Positions 1 to 5,899 of a stretch of DNA of 10,123 nt are shown piece after piece. Position numbers and translations under genes: made by a program. The stretch is from Acetobacteraceae bacterium (lineage in GTDB: Bacteria > Pseudomonadota > Alphaproteobacteria > Acetobacterales > Acetobacteraceae), in contig PLSZ01000323.1 in assembly GCA_003164305.1 (NCBI GenBank), positions 1-10,123 of the forward strand, in the 5' to 3' direction. Numbering within the stretch: position 1 is the stretch's first letter; every line of letters starts with the position of its first letter. The notes beneath the pieces are model-generated. The model was not told where the DNA came from, made no database searches, and worked only from the letters and a program-made list of their open reading frames with translations.

Positions 1-34
1 CCAGCCCCCCACCGAGTCTCCCCATGCCCCGCCC

Positions 35-1096
35 ATGACCGCCGCCCCGCGGACTCCCGCCCGCCCGAAGCGGCCCCGCGCCGCCGCCGCGCGCACCACG
101 GAAACGAATGACCCGCCCGCCTTCACCCCCCTGAAGACCGAGCGCCTCACCCTGCGCCCGTTCCGCCCCGAGGACGCCGCCGCCCTCCACCGCCTGATCA
201 ACCACTTCGACATTGCCCGCATGCTGGAGCTCGTGCGTTTCCCCTACCACCGTGAACTGGCCGACGAATTCATCGAATCATCGACGAAAAACCTCGCCAC
301 GGGCGCCGCCGTCCAGCTCGCCATCACCGGGCACGAGAACGACCACGAAACCCTGGTCGGCGGCGTGGGCATCTCCATCGACCGAGCCGCCCGCACCGGC
401 CGCCTCGGCTACTGGGTGGGGCAAAAATACTGGGGCCACGGCGTCGCCACCGAGGCCGCCGCGCGCCTGACCAGCTACGCCTTCGCCAACCTGGAAATCG
501 ACCGCATCACCGCCGGCGTGGCCACCGACAACCCCGCCTCCGCCGCCGTGCTGCGCCGCATCGGCTTCCGCCAGACCGGCACTGGAAACCAGCACTTCGC
601 CTCGCGCTCCGCCGACGTCCCCACGATCCTGTTCGAGGCCACAAGAGACGACATCTTCGGCCACACCACCGTCGAAACCACCGACCCCGGCGGCCCCAAA
701 CCGCTGTTGCTCGTCGCCGCCTGCGCGCTGGTGGACGTCGATGGACGGGTCTTGCTCGCGCGCCGTCCCGAGGGCAAAAAAATGGCCGGCCTGTGGGAGT
801 TCCCGGGAGGCAAGCTCAACCCCGGCGAGACTCCCGAACAGGCCCTCATCCGCGAACTCAAAGAAGAACTGGGCATTGACGTCACCGCCGCCTGCCTCGC
901 ACCGTTCGCCTTCGCCTCGCACGCCTATGAGGGGTTTCATCTGCTGATGCCGCTGTTCCTGTGCCGCCGCTGGAAAGGCATCCCGACACCGCGGGAGAAG
1001 CAGACCCTGGCCTGGGTGCACGCGCGAAAGCTGACGGAGTACGAGATGCCCCCGGCCGACAAACCGCTGATCCCGTTATTGCGCGATTTCCTGTAA
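35..1096 (+). CDS. GNAT N-acetyltransferase / Nudix (MutT-type) hydrolase fusion
   Basis: A 353-residue two-domain protein. Residues about 33-205 form a RimJ/RimL-like GNAT domain: ERLTLRPFRPEDA near the start, an acetyl-CoA loop around residues 128-141 (GQKYWGHGVATEAA) and the late GNAT signature around 163-178 (ATDNPASAAVLRRIGF). Residues about 225-353 form a Nudix domain with a perfect box, G-x5-E-x7-R-E-L-x-E-E-x-G-I, from G259 to I281; E277 and E278 are the expected metal ligands. By family, the Nudix half should hydrolyse (deoxy)nucleoside triphosphates or related diphosphates, possibly oxidised nucleotides as MutT does; the GNAT half should acetylate an amine, perhaps a protein N-terminus. 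The first 30 residues are a low-complexity Ala/Pro/Arg stretch. The ATG overlaps a TGA at 36-38 in another frame, so coupling to an upstream gene outside the window is possible. Both substrates are unknown. Confidence 0.9.
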   Translation: MTAAPRTPARPKRPRAAAARTTETNDPPAFTPLKTERLTLRPFRPEDAAALHRLINHFDIARMLELVRFPYHRELADEFIESSTKNLATGAAVQLAITGHENDHETLVGGVGISIDRAARTGRLGYWVGQKYWGHGVATEAAARLTSYAFANLEIDRITAGVATDNPASAAVLRRIGFRQTGTGNQHFASRSADVPTILFEATRDDIFGHTTVETTDPGGPKPLLLVAACALVDVDGRVLLARRPEGKKMAGLWEFPGGKLNPGETPEQALIRELKEELGIDVTAACLAPFAFASHAYEGFHLLMPLFLCRRWKGIPTPREKQTLAWVHARKLTEYEMPPADKPLIPLLRDFL

Positions 1097-1109
1097 AGGA
1101 CCGACACCC

Positions 1110-1871
1110 ATGCCAGCCAACAATCCCACCGCCTGCGTGCTGGTCATCGGCAACGAGGTCCTGTCCGGCCGCACCCAGGACGCCAACATCCGCTTCCTCG
1201 CCACCAAACTGGGCGACCTCGGCATCCCGCTGCGCGAGGTCCGCGTCATCCCCGACATCGCCGAAACGATCGTCGCCACGGTGAATGAAGTGCGCAAAAA
1301 ATTCACCTATGTGTTCACCACCGGCGGCATCGGCCCCACCCACGACGACATCACCAGCGAGTGCGTCTCCGCCGCTTTCGGCGTCCCCTGGGAACCCCAC
1401 CCCGTCGCCTGGGCGCGCATGGAGAAAGCCTACAAGCCCGGAGAATTCAACGCCGCGCGGCAACGCATGGGCACCATGCCGCGCGGTGCGAAACTCATCG
1501 ATAACGCCATGTCGGTGGCGCCCGGTTTCCAGATGGAGAACGTCTACGTGATGGCCGGCGTGCCCCGCGTGATGCAGTCGATGTTCGAGTGGCTGGCGCC
1601 CCAACTGGAAGGCGGCCAGAAGATCGAGCAACGCGCCGTGCACGCGCTCGCTTTGCCCGAGGGCGTCATCGCCGACGGCCTGACCGCCATTCAGAACCGT
1701 TATCCCACCATCGATCTGGGCTCGTATCCATTCTATCGCCCCACCGGCAACGGCGTGACCCTGGTCGCCAAGGGCACCAACGCGGCCGAGGCGGAGGCGG
1801 TCATCGCCGAAGTCACCGATCTGATCCGCTCTCTGGGCCGCACCCCGATCCCGGGCGAGTCGCCGGAATAA
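1110..1871 (+). CDS. CinA N-terminal-type (MoaB/MogA-fold) molybdopterin-binding-domain protein
   Basis: A 253-residue protein with the MoCF_biosynth fold. The N-terminus carries the CinA-type opening VLVIGNEVLSGRTQDAN (residues 10-26), and the signature TTGGIGPTHDDIT lies at about 70-82. It matches the short competence/damage-inducible protein A class and lacks the C-terminal nicotinamide-nucleotide deamidase domain of full-length CinA. The fold binds molybdopterin or nucleotide-like ligands, but the cellular role of this short form is not settled; the name does not prove a role in competence or molybdenum cofactor synthesis. A ribosome-binding site, AAGGA at 1096-1100, lies 9 nt before the ATG. 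The gap to the upstream gene is 13 bp and to the downstream gene 6 bp, so the three genes probably share a transcript. Next to a Nudix hydrolase, a nucleotide-repair role is an attractive inference only. Confidence 0.9.
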   Translation: MPANNPTACVLVIGNEVLSGRTQDANIRFLATKLGDLGIPLREVRVIPDIAETIVATVNEVRKKFTYVFTTGGIGPTHDDITSECVSAAFGVPWEPHPVAWARMEKAYKPGEFNAARQRMGTMPRGAKLIDNAMSVAPGFQMENVYVMAGVPRVMQSMFEWLAPQLEGGQKIEQRAVHALALPEGVIADGLTAIQNRYPTIDLGSYPFYRPTGNGVTLVAKGTNAAEAEAVIAEVTDLIRSLGRTPIPGESPE

Positions 1872-1877
1872 ACCCCC

Positions 1878-2453
1878 TTGGCCTCGGTCTTCTTCATCAC
1901 CCATCCCGACGTCGCGATCGATCCGGCGACGCCGGTGCCGGAATGGCCGCTCAACCCGCGAGGCCTCGCCAGGATGCGCGCCATGCTCGGTCAACCCTGG
2001 GTGTCAGGAATCGTGCATGTCGCCAGCAGTACCGAACGCAAGGCGATCGACGGTGGCGAGATGCTGGCTTCGCATCTCAGGTTGGCGCTGGTGACGCATC
2101 CTGGCCTCGGCGAGAACGACCGGTCGGCGACAGGCTATTTGCCGAAGCATGAATTCGAGACCGTGGCGGACGCGTTCTTCGCGCGCGCCAACGAAAGCGT
2201 GCGAGGCTGGGAAACCGCGGTGGCCGCCCAGTCGCGGATTGTCGCGGCGATGCGGGATGTTTTACGGGCGGCGCCGGAGGGGGACGTCGCGGTTGTCTCC
2301 CACGGTGGGGTGGGCGCTTTGCTGCTGTGCCACCTGCGCGGCGAGCCGATCACACGCGCGGCGGATCAGCCGGCGGGGTCCGGCGGTCATTTTCTGCGCT
2401 TCGATCGCACCGATTGGACGTTACGGCATTCGTGGCGATCGATCGACCCGTAA
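1878..2453 (+). CDS. histidine phosphatase superfamily protein (phosphoglycerate mutase-like), TTG start
   Basis: A 191-residue one-domain protein. The phosphohistidine motif, normally R-H-G near the N-terminus, reads T8-H9-P10 here: the nucleophilic histidine is kept but its arginine and glycine are replaced. Other family positions are present: STERKA (51-56) with the phosphate-binding arginine R54, GLGEND (76-81) with acidic E79, and VSHGG (140-144) with the second catalytic histidine H142. The C-terminal HSWRSIDP ending looks complete. From memory, a proteobacterial subfamily with S/T-H-P in place of RHG exists, so this is probably real divergence and not decay. No ATG fits the conserved N-terminus; the TTG at 1878 sits 6 nt after the previous stop, with only a weak upstream GGAA. 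The phosphorylated substrate is unknown. Its 3' end marks the left chromosomal flank of the R-M insertion. Confidence 0.85.
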   Translation: MASVFFITHPDVAIDPATPVPEWPLNPRGLARMRAMLGQPWVSGIVHVASSTERKAIDGGEMLASHLRLALVTHPGLGENDRSATGYLPKHEFETVADAFFARANESVRGWETAVAAQSRIVAAMRDVLRAAPEGDVAVVSHGGVGALLLCHLRGEPITRAADQPAGSGGHFLRFDRTDWTLRHSWRSIDP

Positions 2454-2475
2454 CGGCGCGGCCTCGCGGAGGTGG

Positions 2476-2617
2476 GATCAGTCCGCCGCGATCCCCTTGC
2501 GTTTCAGGAAGTCGGGAGATGATCGGCGGCGATCGTCGTCACCAGTTCCATCGTCTTCGCCTTCAATCGCGCGCGCGGAACGAGGTGGTTCAGCAGCCCG
2601 ATGCGATACGCTTCCTC
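2476..2617 (-). pseudogene. decayed partial copy of the 3' end of the neighbouring crotonase gene
   Basis: This 142-nt stretch aligns with 5039-5307, the 3'-terminal part of the crotonase gene, in the same orientation. Positions 2476-2517 match 5039-5081 with one substitution and one missing base. Positions 2518-2617 match 5208-5307 at 93 of 100 positions. The 126 nt equivalent to 5082-5207 are deleted. The copy has no start codon and a frameshift, so it cannot make the protein. Of the eight substitutions, five fall at first or second codon positions and three at third positions of the intact gene, which suggests neutral decay and not a functional orthologue under selection. It appears to be the left arm of a long target duplication around the R-M genes. 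Confidence 0.88.
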
Positions 2618-2650
2618 ACGCTTAACCGCTTAATTTTCGCTTGTTGCAAA

Positions 2651-3556
2651 TCAGGCTACCTTTTCAGAAAGCCATTGCTGAAACTCAATCAGGTCATGTG
2701 ACCAGAACACGAATATGCCTGCATCCGAGAGGCGTTGTACGTCTTTGGGCGCGATGACACCTTGCAGAAGCGCGGCGGTCATGACGAAACTGCCCCAGTG
2801 GTTTCTCCACGCCGTGGCTTTTTTCAGCACATCATTTATCCGCTTTACGGAGTTCGTTTCGTCATTCGTTACCTTGCACTCCATCGCCAGAACATACGAA
2901 CCAGCAAGGCCACAAGCAATATCGACCTCCTGAGACGCAGCCGTATTTGTCGCGAAACGCGTCTTGTGCATGTAGTGAAGCGTCGGAACAGCAGCGCGAG
3001 TATCAATGAGCTTGCTCGGGAGTTTTGTCCATCCGTGCTCTTCGAGCATTTTGATTGTTGCGTACTCCTGCTCAAAGGCTAATCTCGTGCGTCTTGCGGT
3101 CGAAACGCGCTGCAAGGCCATCAAAGTAGACGCAACACGAAGCAAAGTGGCCACGTGTCGAGCTCTCCGCGGTCGGGTACCAATAGCCCACCTGACAATT
3201 CCATGGTTGAGACGCTCCCGAATAACGGCCGAAGCCGCGCTGGCAACATTTGGAAGAACAGGCTTCGCATCATTTTCTGAAGATTTGTTCCACTTGGGAC
3301 AGATGAGTTTAAATTGATCCTGGCTCATTGGGGGTGCGAGTAGCTGCCTGAATACCAGAGTGTGGACACCATTTGAGCAGAGCGCCGCTTTAATATCTGA
3401 AAGATAATCAGAGGCACGCAAGGCGTTTGCCACCGCCTTTCGAGCCTCCCTGACTGCGAAATACCAGTCGTCCGAACTGGCTTTCGGATTCAGATTGTCC
3501 AAATAAAGTGCGCGCGCCCTGGCGGAATTCTCGATGTGCTTCGGATCGATGGTCAC
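2651..3556 (-). CDS. XamI-like type II restriction endonuclease, GTG start
   Basis: A 301-residue protein, full length for this type. The C-terminal half carries a PD-(D/E)XK nuclease core: D212 in QEVDIACG, then E226-C-K228 in the strand AMECKV, followed by TNDETNSVKRIND (230-242) and, near the end, FVFWSHDL (282-289). The E-C-K-V plus T-N-S-V-K-R block, the upstream LMALQRVSTARR (145-156) and the FW-HDL ending resemble, from memory, the XamI restriction endonuclease family. XamI itself is reported to cut GTCGAC; the specificity here cannot be inferred. The protein should cleave unmodified DNA in the cytoplasm. The GTG start overlaps the methyltransferase TGA in a GTGA junction, there is no strong ribosome-binding site, and the next in-frame ATG (residue 77) is far inside, so translation is probably coupled to the methyltransferase. 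All three active-site residues are intact, so nothing suggests a dead nuclease. Confidence 0.85.
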   Translation of the reverse strand: MTIDPKHIENSARARALYLDNLNPKASSDDWYFAVREARKAVANALRASDYLSDIKAALCSNGVHTLVFRQLLAPPMSQDQFKLICPKWNKSSENDAKPVLPNVASAASAVIRERLNHGIVRWAIGTRPRRARHVATLLRVASTLMALQRVSTARRTRLAFEQEYATIKMLEEHGWTKLPSKLIDTRAAVPTLHYMHKTRFATNTAASQEVDIACGLAGSYVLAMECKVTNDETNSVKRINDVLKKATAWRNHWGSFVMTAALLQGVIAPKDVQRLSDAGIFVFWSHDLIEFQQWLSEKVA

Positions 3557-4857
3557 GCCAGCTCTACATCCACAAAAGCCTTGGCTAACCGCGAGTTTCT
3601 TCGCCTTGGCGCCTCACGACGGGATTGTCCGTTCGAAACTTCTTCTTTCAACGTATATTGGACATGGTAGGCAAGCAATGATGGAAGCGGGAGCGGTTCA
3701 GCCAGGTCCGGTGAAGACGGTACATCCTCGATATGTATGTGGCGAAGCAAAGCCTCGCCAATCGCCTTTGCGAGTAGCGGTGGGACTGCATTACCTATGA
3801 GACGATATTGAACGGCTGCATTTCCACGAAACACCCATTGACCTGGAAAGCTCTGGATAGCGGCACACTCCCGAGGGCACAGACGACGCAACCCAAGCAC
3901 TGGGTCGCGGATCCAGTCCTGCTGGGCATTAGCGGTGACAGTCCGTGCACTTTGTTCAAGATCCGCCACAAAGGCTCCCTGCTTGTAACCCCAATGCCCG
4001 CCAGGCCTTGTTCGTTCGGACTTTCCAGGACTCTTTAACCCGCCGCCAGGCGCCACTTCAGCCAGCTCGACGGCCAATTTTCCCGTGGGTCGAATGATTT
4101 CGCCCGGGTGGAGACTGGCGACCGAGGCCACTGCATGCCCGAGCGCCAACCACCGAGGCAGGTTATCGGGCCCTTGTACTTTGGAATGTGAAGGGAGAGG
4201 AAACGGAGGAGCGTCGCCGGCTCGAAAGCCGATGATAAACAACCTGACCCGACGTTGGGGGACACCGAAGTCGGCGCTGTTCAACAAGGCAACAGTTGTT
4301 TGAAAGCCAGCCCTGAGGAGATTGAGCCTGATATGAGTCAAAGCCGACCCGGGTTGCCCATCAGGCCCCCTCGCGGTGAGTAGCCCTCTCACATTCTCCA
4401 GAAGCAGCCAGCGTGCATCCAACCCATTCGCGACGCGGACAAAGTCGTCGAAAAGGCGTCCTCGCGGGTCGCTGAATCCTAATTGGTGCCCCGCGCTACT
4501 CCATGACTGACAAGGTGGCCCCCCCGAAACGAGAGGTATATCGCCCTTCGCGAGACCAGATCTTTTCAGGATGATATCGGCATCGAGATGCCTGATGTCA
4601 GCCTGTTCTATATGGGTCCCTTCGAATGCCCGGCGGTCTCGATCGATCTTAATACCAGCGTTCTTCCTGAGGGTTTCCACCGCGAAGGGGTCGTTGTCGG
4701 TTGCGTAAGCGGTTCGCCATCCAGCCATCTCAAGGCCGATATCCATTCCCCCGGCGCCGGAAAACAGAGAAATATAGGCTCTATCACGGTCGTCCATTTT
4801 ACGCTCCAGCGACTCGGGCGGTACGAGCGCAACGTTGCTGATAACCGATTTCTCCAT
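3553..4857 (-). CDS. C5-cytosine DNA methyltransferase (type II R-M modification enzyme)
   Basis: It transfers a methyl group from S-adenosylmethionine to C5 of cytosine, protecting host DNA from the adjacent endonuclease. Counting from the upstream TTG at 4896 (447 residues), motifs appear in order: I, LFSGAGG (44-50), for SAM; IV, GGPPCQS with catalytic C129; VI, ENVRG (E167); VIII, QRRVRLF (214-220); X, GNAVPP (368-373). Residues about 225-340 hold the target-recognition region. A basic tail of some 65 residues after motif X, rich in Arg near its end, is longer than usual. The start is uncertain. The coordinates use the ATG at 4857, preceded by AGGG at 7-nt spacing. The ATG at 4797, preceded by GGAG at 6-nt spacing, is a good alternative just before motif I. 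The 3' end overlaps the endonuclease start (GTGA). No controller-protein gene was seen. Confidence 0.93.
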   Translation of the reverse strand: MEKSVISNVALVPPESLERKMDDRDRAYISLFSGAGGMDIGLEMAGWRTAYATDNDPFAVETLRKNAGIKIDRDRRAFEGTHIEQADIRHLDADIILKRSGLAKGDIPLVSGGPPCQSWSSAGHQLGFSDPRGRLFDDFVRVANGLDARWLLLENVRGLLTARGPDGQPGSALTHIRLNLLRAGFQTTVALLNSADFGVPQRRVRLFIIGFRAGDAPPFPLPSHSKVQGPDNLPRWLALGHAVASVASLHPGEIIRPTGKLAVELAEVAPGGGLKSPGKSERTRPGGHWGYKQGAFVADLEQSARTVTANAQQDWIRDPVLGLRRLCPRECAAIQSFPGQWVFRGNAAVQYRLIGNAVPPLLAKAIGEALLRHIHIEDVPSSPDLAEPLPLPSLLAYHVQYTLKEEVSNGQSRREAPRRRNSRLAKAFVDVELA

Positions 4858-4944
4858 ACCCGCACCCTGCCTCATGCACGTGTCGCAGATTACCAAACCC
4901 CGTCCGATTCCCGGAACGTCGCCATCAAACTTCCTCTTTGCAAA

Positions 4945-4972
4945 ATCATACCCGATTCTTCGAACAAATCAA
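4945..4972 (-). promoter_or_regulatory. candidate sigma-70-type promoter for the R-M operon
   Basis: Read on the - strand, TTGATT (4972-4967) is followed after 16 bp by TATGAT (4950-4945): 4 of 6 and 5 of 6 matches to the -35 and -10 consensus. It lies in the AT-richer 180-bp gap upstream of the methyltransferase, giving a predicted start near 4938 and a leader of roughly 80 nt to the ATG at 4857. It lies inside the insert, so the R-M unit would bring its own promoter. Confidence 0.45.
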
Positions 4973-5038
4973 GAACATATTACCGCATGTTAATCTCTCT
5001 CTGTTGGTTTGCATTTCGAATCACATCACGAACATCAA

Positions 5039-5307
5039 GATCAGTCCGCCGCGATCCCCTTGCGCTTCAGGAAGTCCGGGAACGCATCCTTCGCCTTGGC
5101 GCCGCGCATTACCTTGGTGGTGTACTCGGCCTCGGCCGCCCATTGCGCTTCCTGGCTCTCGCCTTTCTGCTTCAGCAGCAGCGCCTTTACCCCCATCACC
5201 GCGCCGCGATGATTGCCGGCGATCGTCTTCGCCAGTTCCATCGTCTTCGCCTTCAATTGCGCGCGCGGAACGAGGTGGTTGAGCAGGCCGATGCGATACG
5301 CTTCCTC
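5039..5307 (-). repeat. right, intact arm of the long direct repeat flanking the R-M insert
   Basis: This 269-nt segment is the 3' end of the functional crotonase gene, from just past its stop to about codon 170. Its first 43 and last 100 bases are repeated at 2476-2617 in the same orientation. The 126 bases between (5082-5207) are absent from the left copy. The repeat begins two bases outside the stop codon, so the insertion left this copy with a complete reading frame. Confidence 0.87.
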
Positions 5308-5814
5308 GGCGCCGACGATCCGCGCGGAGAACAGCAGTTCCTTCGCCATCGGCCAACCGATCTGGCAGCCCAACGACCAGGTGGAGTTGATGCGGCCGTA
5401 CGCGGCGGCGAGGAAACGAAATTTCGTGCCCTCGCAGCCAATGCGCATGTCCAGCGACGAGGCCAGCACCGCGGCACCACCATACGCGAGACCGTTCATC
5501 ATGCCGATCGTCGGCTTCGGCGACGCGGCGATGTCGTAGCTACGCCGCGGCGTGGCCATCCGGTCCTGCTCTTCCTGGGTGTAGCGCTTGTCGTCGGCGA
5601 GTTGCTCCTTGATATCGCCGCCGGCCGAGAAGGCTTTCTCGCCCGCGCCGGTGATGACGATGCAGCCGATCGTCTCGTCCCCGTTCAATTCTTTCATCGC
5701 GTCGGCCAGTTCGGCGCCGAGCTTGCGGCTCATCGCGTTGAGACTCTCCGGGCGGTTGAGGGTGACGATTCCCACCCCGTCCTCATGTTCCAGCAAAATG
5801 GTTTCGTAGGTCAT
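5041..5814 (-). CDS. crotonase / enoyl-CoA hydratase-isomerase family protein with atypical active site
   Basis: A 257-residue cytosolic protein of normal crotonase length. Family landmarks are TLNRPESLNAMS (18-29), the oxyanion-hole segment ITGAGEKAFSAGGDIKE (54-70), and the second oxyanion segment NGLAYGGAAVLA (107-118). The two glutamates that act in canonical enoyl-CoA hydratase (E144 and E164 of the rat enzyme) align with V116 and A136, so ordinary hydration of 2-enoyl-CoA is doubtful. A different acyl-CoA reaction (isomerase, hydrolase, decarboxylase or lyase type) is more likely. The long reading frame runs upstream of 5814, but this ATG has a strong ribosome-binding site (GGAGGA on the - strand, 5824-5819) and begins at the conserved N-terminus (MTYETILLEHEDG). 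It is divergent from the ABC transporter operon, with 85 bp between. Its 3' end is the insertion site of the R-M unit. Confidence 0.92.
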   Translation of the reverse strand: MTYETILLEHEDGVGIVTLNRPESLNAMSRKLGAELADAMKELNGDETIGCIVITGAGEKAFSAGGDIKEQLADDKRYTQEEQDRMATPRRSYDIAASPKPTIGMMNGLAYGGAAVLASSLDMRIGCEGTKFRFLAAAYGRINSTWSLGCQIGWPMAKELLFSARIVGAEEAYRIGLLNHLVPRAQLKAKTMELAKTIAGNHRGAVMGVKALLLKQKGESQEAQWAAEAEYTTKVMRGAKAKDAFPDFLKRKGIAAD

Positions 5815-5818
5815 GGCT

Positions 5819-5824
5819 TCCTCC
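5819..5824 (-). promoter_or_regulatory. ribosome-binding site of the crotonase gene
   Basis: GGAGGA on the - strand, four bases before the ATG at 5814. It decides the start, because the open frame continues some 580 nt further into the antisense of the transporter gene. Confidence 0.75.
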
Positions 5825-5887
5825 GTTTCTGATCGCCCCCTGGCGGCGGGCGGGGTCTGCCGATAATCTGCGCCCAATCGCATGTTT

Positions 5888-5893
5888 GGGGAA
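5888..5893 (+). promoter_or_regulatory. ribosome-binding site of the substrate-binding protein gene
   Basis: GGGGAA lies six bases before the ATG at 5900. It favours this start over the in-frame ATG at 5882, which has no comparable site, and it places the twin arginines at residues 6-7. Confidence 0.65.
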
Positions 5894-5899
5894 ACGCCA

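Larger units (their letters stand above)
2618..5038. mobile_element. inserted restriction-modification island between duplicated crotonase 3' ends
   Basis: These 2,421 bp lie between the two copies of the crotonase 3' end and hold only the methyltransferase and endonuclease genes plus short flanks. Base composition drops: a hand count of 3001-3060 gives 27 of 60 G+C, against 42 of 60 for 1201-1260 in the flank. No integrase, transposase, terminal inverted repeat or attachment site was seen, so it is not a recognisable insertion sequence or integron cassette. The structure resembles R-M units known to insert with long target duplication. It could also be the product of recombination with a donor chromosome carrying the same locus. 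Confidence 0.75.

Noticed and set aside
3..38. Open codons ending in TGA at 36-38, overlapping the first ATG as ATGA, possibly the 3' end of an upstream gene.
   Set aside because: Only about 11 proline-rich codons are visible and nothing identifies a protein, so it is not called as a gene.
882..1994. A 370-codon open frame on the - strand across the Nudix, CinA-type and phosphatase genes.
   Set aside because: It spans three recognised genes on the other strand and is rich in His, Gly, Asp and Arg, typical of an antisense shadow.
2461..2473. Short inverted repeat CCTC-GCG-GAGG after the histidine phosphatase stop, considered as a terminator.
   Set aside because: The stem is only four pairs and no T-run follows.
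2619..2642. Three CGCTT direct repeats (2619-2623, 2627-2631, 2638-2642) just inside the left edge of the R-M insert, considered as an element end or binding site.
   Set aside because: The repeat is very short, unevenly spaced, and has no counterpart at the right edge.
4588..5832. A 414-codon open frame on the + strand crossing the methyltransferase start and the crotonase gene.
   Set aside because: Both genes beneath it have clear conserved motifs on the - strand; the antisense translation shows no domain.
5815..5899. Regulatory sites in the divergent gap between the crotonase gene and the ABC operon, including a GATAAT at 5862-5867.
   Set aside because: No convincing -35 partner or clear operator palindrome was found; promoters must lie near here but cannot be placed.
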